The position numbers were made by a program, and so were the translations under genes. Positions 22,873-33,376 of a DNA stretch of 64,000 bases are shown here, one piece after another. The number at the start of each line of letters is the position of its first letter. The first letter of the stretch is position 1. The notes beneath the pieces are model-generated. The model was not told where the DNA came from and made no database searches. It worked only from the letters and a program-made list of their open reading frames with translations. The stretch is from Hymenoscyphus infarciens (taxonomy: Eukaryota > Ascomycota > Leotiomycetes > Helotiales > Helotiaceae), in contig LLCB01000008.1 in the NCBI GenBank assembly GCA_001414345.1, forward strand, positions 310,001-374,000, read 5' to 3'.

Positions 22873-25800
22873 CTAAGCCCACCCAAAAATCTCCCCCACC
22901 CCCTTCATATTATTCCTTACCCCCAGCAGCACGACCAAAATCCCGATCGCATCAACAACCAAAAGCGTCATAGCACCCATCATAAACCTTGGACAAAAAA
23001 TCCGATAAAGCATCAAATGCCTCCTCAGATGCCCCGCCCACATCGTAGTAGCCAACCCCACCGTTGCAAAATACCCCACATGCCACGCCAAAGCCGCACT
23101 CACAGCCCTCAACGTCCCTTTCCGCTTAGGTTTCTGCTTCCACAGAACAACCAGAGGCAAGAACGTAACTGCTAAAATTTGCGCACCGAAAGTGTTAAGT
23201 CCCACCAGGATGGGAGAGTAAGGGTACATAATGGTGTGTAAGGGGATGAAAGCCGACTCCCATTGGATGCTGGAGAGGGTAGCTTGGTGTCCTGTTTTGA
23301 AGAAGTGGTGGGAGCCGAGGAGGGCGAGCATGATGGGTCCGATGGGGGATGCGGTCAGAGAATTGAGATCGAGGATCTCGAGGAGGGAGAGGGATTGCCA
23401 TGCCATGATCGACAGGGCTCCAAAGCCCATAGGCTTTTGCACAAGGAGGAGGGTAAGTAGGATGTTGAGAACTAAAAGGAGATAGCGAGTTCCATGCGTG
23501 TTGGCGAATCCAAGAATGGTGATTGTTGCTTTCGCTGGATGGGCGGTGCCCTCAGAGCCAGCGGATGGACCAGAGGCTGTGCTGATTGCTACGCATGGAG
23601 GAGCGTAGGCGAATGCTGCTGTTCCCGCTCCTAGTGCGATGACTAGGATGAGTTGAGCGATGGGGACGCGCATGGTTTTTAATAGACCTGAGGGTAGTTC
23701 TGGGAACCATTCTGCATCATCGGCAGCATCAAGAGTCCAGAATACGGCGCTGAGAGCGAGACCTGCTCTGAAAATCCAGCTGACCCAGACAGGCGCAAAC
23801 CCTTCATATGAGCGACTTCCCATATAGAAAGATTTGATAATCTCGGGGAGAAATACGGCGACAACGAAAGGAATGAGAAGTTGCCATGGAGCCGATGTAG
23901 ATGATGTAGAAGAAGCGTAGTAAGTCGACATGCAATAAGGCATTTGCTCTTCTCTGCAGAGCTTTGAGTATGATGCTAGACAACTCAAAATGACAAGGGC
24001 CAAGGAGTGATAAACGCCCAAAGCTCTATCTGCTACCTTCTCCAATCTCAGAGAAGATATCGCCGAAGCAAGTCCAAAAGTCGTGATAAAGAACATCAAT
24101 ATCGAATCCTCCCAAATGGTATAAGAATTCGAAGCAAAACCAATAGACTGACTGATCGTGAAAATGGCAGCGAGCCAACCCCAGAAAGTCGTAGGGAAAG
24201 GATTGCTAATCTTCTTTCTCCTTATGGCCTCTTGCAACAAAACACCAAGTAATCCAGTAATAGCACCAGGAGCAAGCCCGAAAGCCAGCAAAGACTCTCC
24301 CTCGAACACCGTCCGAAGGACTGGTCCAGAAGCGACTCCCAAAGCCGTACCAATAAAGGCAGTCTTAACCATAGTCCGACTGGTCGTTTCCTGCTCATAA
24401 GTATCAATCCCCTTGGCGAGATTATCCAATTCCAATTTTTGTTCCGCCTTATCAAGCTCAGGATCTTCAACAACCTCGACATCATCCGAATTCGCATTCG
24501 CGTAAAGCATCAAAGAAAGCAAGCCCGCAGCTAGGATAGCAATCCCCAAAATCATACTTGGTACATCGAATCGGGCCCAAAGACTTCGGTAGATACGTAG
24601 TGTCTCCTCCTGGAATGCAGAAAATGAAGCGTAAGCCTCTCTATACATCTTCTCCTTCTTACTCGAAGTAAGAGCTTTCTCGGCCGCCGCCCAGAGGGCA
24701 TGAGGTGAGCCCTCAACGGTACTTTCATCAATCCCACGAGCGACATAGTAAGCAGATTGGTATCTCTTGATTCCCGCAGCTGTCATTCTCCCCACAGCCG
24801 CAAGATTTTCCCAAGCATTGCCCTTCTTCCCAGCAAATGCCTCCTCAATCGGTTTCCCAAGATTGTTAAATGGAATCGGTAATCCCAGCAGGAGCGAAAG
24901 AGTAGGAACCAAATCAATCTGATTGACAGGTCTTATCTTCGCATTCTCAGGAGGAGCAACAAACCCCGGCTCCGTACGCCCAAATATCCCCTTCTTGGAA
25001 TACATCCAAAGCGCAGCCTGCACCTCATCATCACTCTCCCCCCCATGATCACCCTTAGAATCCATCCCATGATCCCCCATAATAACAAGCAAAGTATCCT
25101 CATCCAGCGCCTTGATCAAATCCCGAATCACCACATCCATCTGCTGCAACTTAGCAGTCATAGCAGGATGATTAGGACCATACCGATGCCCCGCATGGTC
25201 CACCCCCAAGAAATGCGCAAACATAACATCCCACTGCTCCTTCTTCTCCTTCTCTTTCAGTAGCGGCATGATATGTTCCAAAACCCCATTATCCAGAGTA
25301 TGTAAATCCCACACATTCAAACTATCATACGCCCTACTAATCTTCTCTTCGAAATACCCCGGGAACAGCGCAGTCCACGTATCATCCCCCAAATGAACAA
25401 TTTTCTTCCCCACATCCCGAAGTCTCATAAGTAAATTATCCTCCTCAATAGCCGTCCCCGCGAAATTCGAGCCCGCATCAATAAAAGTAGGTAGAGTCCC
25501 CGTAGTCAGCCCCTTCAACCGCTGCAACGTCGTAGTCGGCGGATCCGCAATAAAAGGCAGCAGAAACGCATTATGCGGTTGCTCAACGGCAGTATCATAT
25601 AGAACCGGCAGAGAGTTATGAAAGGCTTGCGCTTGACTTTCATTCTTATACGGGATCGTGAAATCGTACCGCAGCGCATCGATAATAACCACCACCGCCC
25701 GATCGAAACTCTTCGGGTGCCAACATCCCCCTTCAATTGTGCCGGCGCCTTTGAAAGAGGGCGTGATCGCGATGGGAGGAATGGCGCAGGAGGAGTGTTC

Positions 25801-26210
25801 TTCGAGAACGAGACGGGTGAGGAGGAAGCCTTTGGTGAAGAAGTAGAGACCTGTCGCATGGATGAAGCTATCCCAAGTATCATTAGCATTACTCTCTCAA
25901 AACCTTCCCCCTCTCAAACCCTCTACTCGTCCCATAACCAGAATTTCCGGCACCAAAAAATTAAATGTACTCACAAAAACCACACAAAAGCCCCCAAAAC
26001 CCAATTCCACTCCCCCAAAAACCTCTCCCCCCTCCTCTCACTCAACCGCTCCAACCCCCCCTTCTCCCTCTTCGCATCCGCAATGCCCTTCTTGAAATCC
26101 CTGATCCGATCCTCGCGATCCTTGATCGCCTTCGCGCGGGCATATTGCGCGGCAATGGAGTTATAGCTCTCGGGTCCTGGGGCCGGTTTGGGTACGGATG
26201 GTTGTACCAT
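22873..26210 (-). CDS. gpi13: GPI ethanolamine phosphate transferase 3 (Gpi13/PIG-O)
   Basis: Two exons (26210-25975, 25867-22873; 107-bp intron) give 1076 aa. A cytosolic basic N-terminus is followed by a signal anchor (WVLGAFVWFFFIHATGLYFF). The lumenal alkaline-phosphatase-like domain has metal-binding VVIIDALRYDF (about 138-148), the threonine nucleophile region PPTTTLQRLKGLTTG, then VDHAGHRYGP and MGDHGMD with GDHGGESDDE. The C-terminal half holds many hydrophobic membrane spans. The enzyme transfers phosphoethanolamine from phosphatidylethanolamine to the third mannose of the GPI core in the ER, the step that allows attachment to proteins. Gpi13 rather than Gpi7 or Mcd4 is chosen from the IDALRYDF context and the PPTTTLQRLKGLTTGTLPTF stretch. 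No anomaly. Confidence 0.95.
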
Positions 26211-27009
26211 TTTGCTCGGTCGTTTTCTCCTCTCCCCTCCACGAATATCTGCGCCTGGGATTTCTTCTTATCCCCACGTTCCAAGGAGTTTGGGAGCTTC
26301 GCCCGGGGTGCTGGGTATCTCAATTGCTTCTGAGAGGAGGGACTGGACTGCTGGAATAAAAGAAGGCCCTATGTAGGGGGAAACGGTTGTTGAGTTACCA
26401 CAAACTCATGTCATGAAAGTCCGTATGAAATACACGAGTAGGTAATTGAAAAGGTACAAAGGAAGGTCCCGAAAAGGTAAGTAGGTATGCAGAGAAGAAG
26501 AATATTGTACAACATGGGAGGGCAGAGTATCGCGACCGTTTCTTTTTGGGGGAGACGCGATGTGGTTTCCGGGACTCTTTTCCGAAGTGCCGATGTCACA
26601 ATTCCGGGAGCTTGTGTAAGTAGAGATGACGAAAGTTGGGATGGAAAGATAATTAATTAGAGGGTTTTTTTGTAGTTCTACTTTTCTGTCCTAGTTTTAG
26701 TTTCACCATGTCACTTCACTAAAGCTGAATCGTAGTTCGCTGCCTACTCGTACGAGTAGTCTGCGACCAAAACAACCTCTTCTGAGAACTGAATAGCATT
26801 TCAAAGGAAACCCGCTCCCGTATAACAAATAAAAAAAATTGAGGCTTATACTACACGTATGCTGTTCCAAGCATCTCCCTTCAATTCCAGGTTCACTTTC
26901 CATATCATGGATCTTCATCTCATGTCCACCGAAACCCCCTCCCAGTGCAAGTTATCCCCTCCCACGACTTTCCACCATCACATCCTCCCGTCCTGATATC
27001 CCTCCTCCC
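26211..27009. other. Intergenic, gpi13 promoter and vps68 3' flank
   Basis: No gene supported. A C-rich stretch at 27117-27127 lies just past the region, inside the vps68 intron. Frames at 26411-26918 have no motifs. Confidence 0.45.
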
Positions 27010-27763
27010 TCATAGAGACAAATTGTAAGAATACTCATCCTCCATATTCTGACTAACCCAAAGCACAACCGAGCTACACAGCAATTAGCATCACTCCAAC
27101 CCTCAATCTCAAACACCCCCCCCCCTCCTTCCCATGATCAAGAAAATAACTCACCTCAACATAACAAGCCCATTAGCAAGCACATTAGCAACCCCCATGT
27201 AAAGCGTAGGCCACACCGCACCAGCAACAATATACTTCAATACCAACACCGTCACACCCCCCGCCATTCCACCCGCCAAACTCGCAAATCCAAGGAAGAG
27301 CACAACCCTAGCCTTCCACGCAACCCCCGAGCCAGAATACGAGAAGGAGTCCGCGGAGAGTCTCGTCTTCTCAATCGAATTGATGATGAGCATTCCGAGC
27401 GAGGAGAAGATGAGCGGCAGCCAGTCGATGAAGCGGATGTGGATGGGCGGGTCGGAACCGTTGAGGGGGGAGTGGGAGAAGACGGAGGCATCGAGGAGGA
27501 CGAAGAAGGCGAGGGAGAACTGTGTGGCAAGTTTGTCAGTATGGGGTATTTTGAATATTTCACAGATTTAAATGACTGTGTCTACTCGAGGCTGAGAGGT
27601 ATTGGATGGCGGGGAAACTCCATCCTCTCTCCCCTCCTCCACCACCACCTCCACACCCCTACTACATCGCATACCCATCCGCAGCCTCTTGCACTCAGAT
27701 GCAGAAGGTAAAGAGTGAACCTACCAAAGCGCCAGCTCCGTAAACTCCAGCACTCCTAGCCAT
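27010..27763 (-). CDS. vps68: Vps68 (UPF0220 family) endosomal membrane protein
   Basis: Three exons (27763-27725, 27519-27155, 27073-27010; introns 205 and 81 bp) give 155 aa. The protein starts MARSAGVYGAGALFSLAFFV and has four predicted hydrophobic segments (FSLAFFVLLDASVF, WLPLIFSSLGMLIIN, ARVVLFLGFASLAGG, LYMGVANVLANGLVML). It ends LWVSQNMEDEYSYNLSL, the conserved UPF0220/Vps68 tail. Family members (Vps68 in yeast, TMEM50 in animals) act with Vps55 in late-endosome-to-vacuole trafficking. A frame stopping at 27151 without the last intron would miss the conserved C-terminus, so the spliced model is preferred. Family call is strong. Confidence 0.93.
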
Positions 27764-28983
27764 GGAGCTATTCATCCATTCCGGCTTTCGGAACTTCCAA
27801 AGGCGTTCCTCTGAAATCATGTCCGGTTTGTTTGTTCTTTCGTATCCTCTTCCTCAGATGATTCCTCGTACTTTAGTAATTGTAGATAGCCGGTTGAGAA
27901 GTCGTGAGTTGTATTGTGTTGATCGGCGCAAGTGGGTTGATGTGTCTCGAAGCTATCCGCCGGGGAAGGCTGGGTGACGACGCTCGAATCACGTGTTGAA
28001 GCAGCCTCCTCAATCCCATCTGCGTCAATTATTGGGCACTTCGTAAGTCATATTCTATGTTGATGGAGTTGTCAAGGCTTGAATAATTAACATCTTCACT
28101 TTCAAAATACAAAGTTCAGTTCTTAGTATGTGCCATGTACCAGTAGCAATCTATCACTCTCATTACTACCTACTAATATCTCTCCCACGGTCCTCTGCAT
28201 TCGCTCGCAATCAATCAAAAACTCTTCCCAAAGACGCCCCTCATCAATTGACAGTGCAAAAAGACCCTGTTTGAGGAAAAAAACGAAGAAACACAAATAG
28301 ATGGGGCGCAGGTATCTCATCAACCTCAATTCCCAAAGCGATCCCCATTCTTCATCTCATGTACATACAAGTTCTCTCCACTCCATTCCATTCACCCACT
28401 TCCCTCCAACTCGCCTCACCCCCCCCCCCCTTGAATTCTCTCCAGAATAGGAAACAAAAAAGAAGAATGGGGAAACTAGAAAAGACAAACACAATTCGTA
28501 CCCCAACCACCCCGCGAATTTAATTGTACAATTATGGAGGTCTTTCGGCAAAAATCGCCCCACCACAAAGCAAGAACAGCCTGCAAGAAAGCAAATAAAA
28601 GGAGGCACAAAGTGCAAAAAGGGGGGGCCGAGCTATGCGGATGCTGCCTAACCTGCGGCTTCGAGAATAAAAAAAGGATTTCGAGCATAAAAATGAGGCT
28701 TCGGATTCTTGTGCAAGACCCTTTCTTCCCCTTCATATATGCGCTAATAAGAATTCAATTACGCCTCATCTGATGAGAGCAAAGATGTAGGCTTGCCATT
28801 CGTGTTGCTGAGAAAGATGACAGCATAGACAAAAAGTAAACCACCCAATGCAATTGCGTCGAGCCATTTCATTATGCCAGATGATTTTCTCTGGGAGACA
28901 AATTCTCCCAGGTAATATACGCGCCGGTAACGCCTCGAATCCGTGTGCTGAATGCGTTATGTGTAGGAAAACAGGCCAAATTC
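27764..28983. other. Intergenic, vps68 promoter and knr4 3' flank
   Basis: About 1.2 kb with no supported gene. It has a C run at 28421-28430 and G run at 28620-28627. Minus-strand frames at 28357-28736 overlap one another without motifs. Confidence 0.45.
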
Positions 28984-30789
28984 TTATATCTCAATCGTCT
29001 TCATCGTTGTATCATCCTCTACCTCGGGCGTCTTTGCAATGCCATTGGTGACCCCGAGACCAGTAGTATTAGCCTCGCCACTCTTCGTATTCTCCTTGTC
29101 AGAACTTGGTGCTGGGGAACCAGGAAGTAATGAATCCGTATTCTTTCCCTTTGTGTCCTCGCTAGGTCTTGGTGTTTCGACCTCGACCAATTTCTCCACT
29201 GGTAGATTCGATGTCTTGATCTTTGAAGGTCCTGCTGCGCTCTCTTCAGTCACTCTGGCTAGAGGACTCGACTTTCCATAATTTGGTCGGTTTGGACTGG
29301 AGACTGGCGAAGCACCGCTGAATCGCTGCATTGAACGTCCACGAGGTTCTCCTCCTACCTCAGCTGTCGGGCTGGCATATGGTGAGGCACCTGGTGATCC
29401 GCCTGACGGAACAGCTCCCTGCGGTACTGCTGACCGGCGTTTGTTCATTCCCCGACGTCCGTACTTTTGGTCCATTCTCCATCTCAAGATATCCAAGTAT
29501 CCAGGTTCTACCTTGCCACTCTTGAATTCTCTCAATTTCAGTTCGTTGGTCTCCTCATCCACGAACCATTTGCCGCTTCCCAGATCATCGGCGACCGTAG
29601 CCAGGAAGGCAGACCATGAGCGAGCGACCACATATTTGCAGTCGTAATCCCGTCCAAATAGAATAACCTGTCCCCATTTTCCAGCAGGACCAGGTGCCAA
29701 ATCAACCGCCAAATTATTTCCACCCCAATCACGAACCATAGGAATCCAGGCAGGATGAGCGTAGACCTTTTGAATAGTATTAGGGGGTTGTGAATCTTGA
29801 CGAGCAAGGAGTTCTTGTCTCCAGTGAGGATTTCCGGGTTGTTGGGGTGGGGGTTTCGAAGAGGAAGAAGAGCTACCGCCGAAAGCTTTTAGTGGTGTTG
29901 CAGGTTTAAAGTTGACTGGTTGACTGAGATATTCCTGGTTGACTTTTTTCCAGTTTTCCCACTCTTGAACCATCTCTTCACAGTCCAACAACATACAGCC
30001 AAAGATGATACCAGTAGGGAGGCCACCTCTTTCTTGCCCATCGTGGTGCTGCAAGGACTCTCTTACCTCCATTGGGAGCGAGCAGTCCAATTGATGTTCC
30101 AATTCATTTAAATCATTATTTGTGCATCCCTCACACAGTTGGTCAAACAGCTCCTCGTAATTCTCCTCGGCCCATCTATCAATCCTCTTCCACGAATGGC
30201 TTACAGGTGGTGGCGGAGGTAATCCTTCTTGGAATGCCTGCAATTGGATCTCGCCCGGTGTGACATTCTCGAAATTCTCATTTGTACTCGATCTTTGGAG
30301 GGCGGTCTGTGATCTCATGCCAGGAGAGTATGGTGAAGGCCCGGGGCTATGTGGCATACCGCCGGGGGAGCTTGGATAAGCACCGCCGTTCAATGCCGAA
30401 GTTGAATGTCTTCCGGCCGAGTCTTCATAGTAGGGAGAACTGACATCTGCGCGGGATTCGGAGGCAGTGGTCGCTACCGAGGTTAAAGGGGCATGTCGAC
30501 TTTGTGCGAGTGGTACATGTTGGCCGGTTTGGTAGGGAGAGTCGTAAGAAGAGTCTGTTTACTCGGTCAGATCGCGCCAAATTTAGATGGGGTATCAACC
30601 CAACGCACGTCGGTCATAACTGGTCATGGTATGCCAGAACGACTTGAAGGCGGAACCGAATCTGTTGGCATCATGATTGTTAGCAGGCAAACATCGAGGG
30701 CCGAGATGAGGGGAGAGATTGAGGGCTCGTTGCCCGTTGCGCAGGAAGGAGCAGCGAGAAAGGGGCAACGGGGGTACTCACGACGCCAT
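28984..30789 (-). CDS. knr4: Smi1/Knr4 cell-wall regulator
   Basis: Three exons (30789-30782, 30661-30609, 30554-28984; introns 120 and 54 bp) give 543 aa. The first exon holds only eight coding bases. The protein begins MASFGSAFKSFWHTMTSYDR. The Smi1/Knr4 domain runs about residues 140-370: WKRIDRWAEENYEELFDQL, then LEHQLDCSLPMEVRESL, GIIFGCMLLDCEEMVQEW, WIPMVRDWGGNNLAVDLAPG and VVARSWSAFLATVADDL. The C-terminal third is Ser/Pro/Lys-rich and disordered. In yeast Knr4 links Slt2 cell-wall signalling with calcineurin and beta-1,3-glucan synthesis. A 104-codon upstream frame (30994-30680) overlaps the start region in another frame. The short first exon is supported by an exact phase match at both introns. 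Confidence 0.93.
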
Positions 30790-30883
30790 GTCTGGCGATG
30801 GTGCAGTAATGGCAGACACTTTGGATGTAGTGGGAGTGGGAATCTGCCGTGCTGGCTCGTTTGCAGGTGTTGTCGATGGGTGT

Positions 30884-30926
30884 CGGTATTGGTGGTATTG
30901 GTGGTGTTGGTGGTGTTGGCGGTGGA
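30884..30926. repeat. 9-bp tandem repeat (GGTGGTRTT)
   Basis: About four imperfect copies of GGTGGTATT/GGTGGTGTT lie about 100 bp upstream of the knr4 start codon. In the minus-strand upstream frame they encode a run of Pro, Thr and Ile. Confidence 0.8.
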
Positions 30927-31207
30927 GGACCTCGTTCGCGGGTGAGGGTAAAAAGAGCGTTGTTGGTGGATTTCCAGAGTTTGAGGAGTTGCACGCTTTC
31001 CTGCGTGTTGATGCCAAGGAAAGTCGGATCCTTCCCCTTGGATGGGATGGGATGGGGTGGGAGTTTGTTTTTGTGTGCAGGGCCTCAGGCAGGGCAGTGT
31101 GCTAGTGACAAGACAACCGTTGCGCTGCAGCGCCGCCCGCAGTGCAGTAAATTAGGAGCAGAGCAGGCAAATTGGCTTTCGGAGGTCCTAAGCGGAGCTG
31201 TAGCGAT

Positions 31208-31240
31208 GGGCTCAATGGGCTCAATGGGCTCAATGGGCTC
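31208..31240. repeat. 9-bp tandem repeat (GGGCTCAAT)
   Basis: Three perfect copies of GGGCTCAAT plus a partial copy. Confidence 0.9.
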
Positions 31241-31331
31241 TGGTGATTGATCAGGTTCTCGAATTGGGGCTATTTTAGCGGTGGCCACGCTGCAAGAAGT
31301 TCTTAGTGGTGTTGTGTTGCAATGCTGTAGT

Positions 31332-31358
31332 GGCTGTAATGGCTGTAATGGCTGTAAT
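31332..31358. repeat. 9-bp tandem repeat (GGCTGTAAT)
   Basis: Three perfect copies of GGCTGTAAT, with a related TGCTGTAGT just upstream. Confidence 0.9.
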
Positions 31359-31524
31359 GCAATGCCGCGAAAATGCCGGGACGACGAGATCAAGGTTCAG
31401 TCTCTTGTGCCTGGCGTATCGACGTGGATCCCTGGACGTGAGACCGAGGGCGCTGATGAGGTCAATCTTGATTGTGCTGGGAGAGGGAACAGAAGATATC
31501 GATCAGATGGGACTTTGATGCCCG

Positions 31525-31556
31525 AATATCCGAATATCAATATCAATATCAATATC
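31525..31556. repeat. AATATC hexanucleotide repeat
   Basis: Four perfect AATATC units in tandem (31533-31556) plus one separated copy at 31525. Confidence 0.9.
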
Positions 31557-31800
31557 AAATTGGCCTTTATAAAAGGGTGAATGTGCTGACAATGATGACC
31601 GAGTTGATCTGAATAGTAGTGATTGGACAGGGATATTGTGAATGCGAATGCTACTTCAAAAAGGATCAAGAAACAAACTGTGGCTAGTAGCTACCTACCT
31701 CTTCCCTCGCTTCTGAGAACGAACTACTCTAAAGTCACCTGCAGGCTTAGACGCAGTAAGCATCTGGGAAGGGTACTAGTAATATAATAATACTTAGTCT

Positions 31801-31921
31801 CTGGCGAAACAAAGGTTATTCAGGGGGGGTCACTTTACAGACTTTTCAGGGGTTTTTTGGTAGCATAAAGCTACGGAAATATGGCAATTGCCCCATTTGG
31901 ATAACCTTTGTTACGCCTGGG
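31801..31921. repeat. Short inverted-repeat element, about 120 bp
   Basis: GGCGAAACAAAGGTTAT at 31803-31819 is matched, with one mismatch, by the reverse complement of ATAACCTTTGTTACGCC at 31901-31917. The interior includes a small TAGC-ATAAA-GCTA hairpin. It could be a tiny MITE or a structured RNA; no target-site duplication is clear. Confidence 0.5.
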
Positions 31922-32503
31922 ACGAAGTACATTGACGTCGTTGAATTGCTGGTAATTTCGCCACGCGTGGTATTGCACAGGTTCCCCTTTTCCCTTTTCG
32001 ACCGACGTCACCGCCCCTTTTCGACAACGTGTTGTCTGTCTGTCCTCGTTCTTCCTCCTGAAACATATTTTGACAACAACTTCATGACATACCTCCGTAT
32101 ATCTCACATCGTATATCAACTCGTCCAAAAGACCAACATTTCAACCAATCGCAAACTGTACACTACTCAGCCAACCCACAAGGCTTAGCCAGCCTCATCC
32201 TCTTGACTGAGTCCACTTCCTACTCGTACATACATTGTACAATCGAGATTCTCTCTCGATAATTTCAATCCTGCAGCAGCCCGATTCCCTCTCCACGGCT
32301 CCGAGCCTCAATTTTTCATTTATTTTTAATAAAAAAATACACCGGCACAATACACTTTCCAAAACACAATCTTTCCAATCTCCAAATTTGAAACACATCC
32401 CGAACCCTCCATAAAAATAACCCGAATCCCATCACATTTCCATTTTCTTCACCCCAAGCACGCGGACATCTGAAACGTAAAAATTTCCGAATTTTGCAAT
32501 CAA

Positions 32504-32556
32504 TTCCACTTCCACTTCCACTTCCACTTCCACTTCCACTTCCACTTCCACTTCCA
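32504..32556. repeat. TTCCAC hexanucleotide microsatellite
   Basis: Eight perfect TTCCAC units followed by a partial ninth. Confidence 0.95.
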
Positions 32557-33376
32557 TCTTCATCCCCGCCACACACTCACAAAGCCCACCACTTCTCCAT
32601 CTCGCTCCGAAGACCAAACCCCAAAATTAAATGGAAAATCTTGACTCTGAATGTCACAGAGTAAGACACCAACTACGATTTGCCACAAAGTGAACCGACC
32701 AGAAAACCAACCAGAACAAACAGCCTCCTCCTCAGAGGAGACCTGCATGCCAAACCGTTACAAATACGCCACATACGCACCTACCTACCTTACTTACCCA
32801 AGCAAAAAATCCCACTGGCCTCCACTCTATTTTTAGAAACAAACAACAACACAAGTTACACAACACAACAATACAACACAACACAACCACGTATCACCTG
32901 TTTTAGGAAACCCCAACACACCAACATTTCCCCACTTCAACAACCAAACAACCAAGTGAAAGAAACAGATCTAAACACGTGCATCGAGAACTTCAGACGT
33001 TGTAACAAGCAGCCAAGAAACTTAGGCAACCTTGAGAGATGCCAATTAAAAAAGGGTCACGTGGCTTTTTTCAAAGTAAGCTTTTATCACCAAGGTAACG
33101 AAACTTGAAACGAGAGAAGAACCTTATTTTGGTTTCCTCAGAAGAAATCTAACACTGCTACGGAAGTTCAAACATAACTCTTTTTCGTAAACGAAACATC
33201 ATATTAATATCCTCCCTAAAACCGCAAAACGGGCAAAACGCCATCCCAATGCATCACAAAACATCGCACACTCGCTTCACGCACAAGAAAAAACAAACCA
33301 GGGAGAAAAGAAAGAAGGCTAAAACACACACATTAACATAAACCCCCTCGTCTAATCAATCTACCTGCCCTCCCCC

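Larger units (their letters stand above)
30790..31590. other. knr4 upstream region rich in 9-bp repeats
   Basis: No gene. It contains several tandem repeats listed separately and a proline-rich upstream frame on the minus strand (30994 toward 30680). High repeat density makes this a likely hypervariable promoter or leader. Confidence 0.5.
31591..33376. other. Intergenic, sec8 3' flank
   Basis: About 1.8 kb with no supported gene. Contains an inverted repeat (31801-31921) and a TTCCAC microsatellite (32504-32556), listed separately. Plus-strand frames at 32651-33108 are low-complexity Asn/Gln/Thr-rich translations of CA/AC-rich DNA. Confidence 0.45.

Noticed and set aside
24007..24400. Plus-strand frames antisense to gpi13
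   Set aside because: Shadows of the gpi13 transmembrane region on the opposite strand.
32680..33108. 142-codon plus-strand frame rich in Asn, Thr, Gln and Pro
   Set aside because: Translation of CA/AC-rich low-complexity DNA; no start context or family features.
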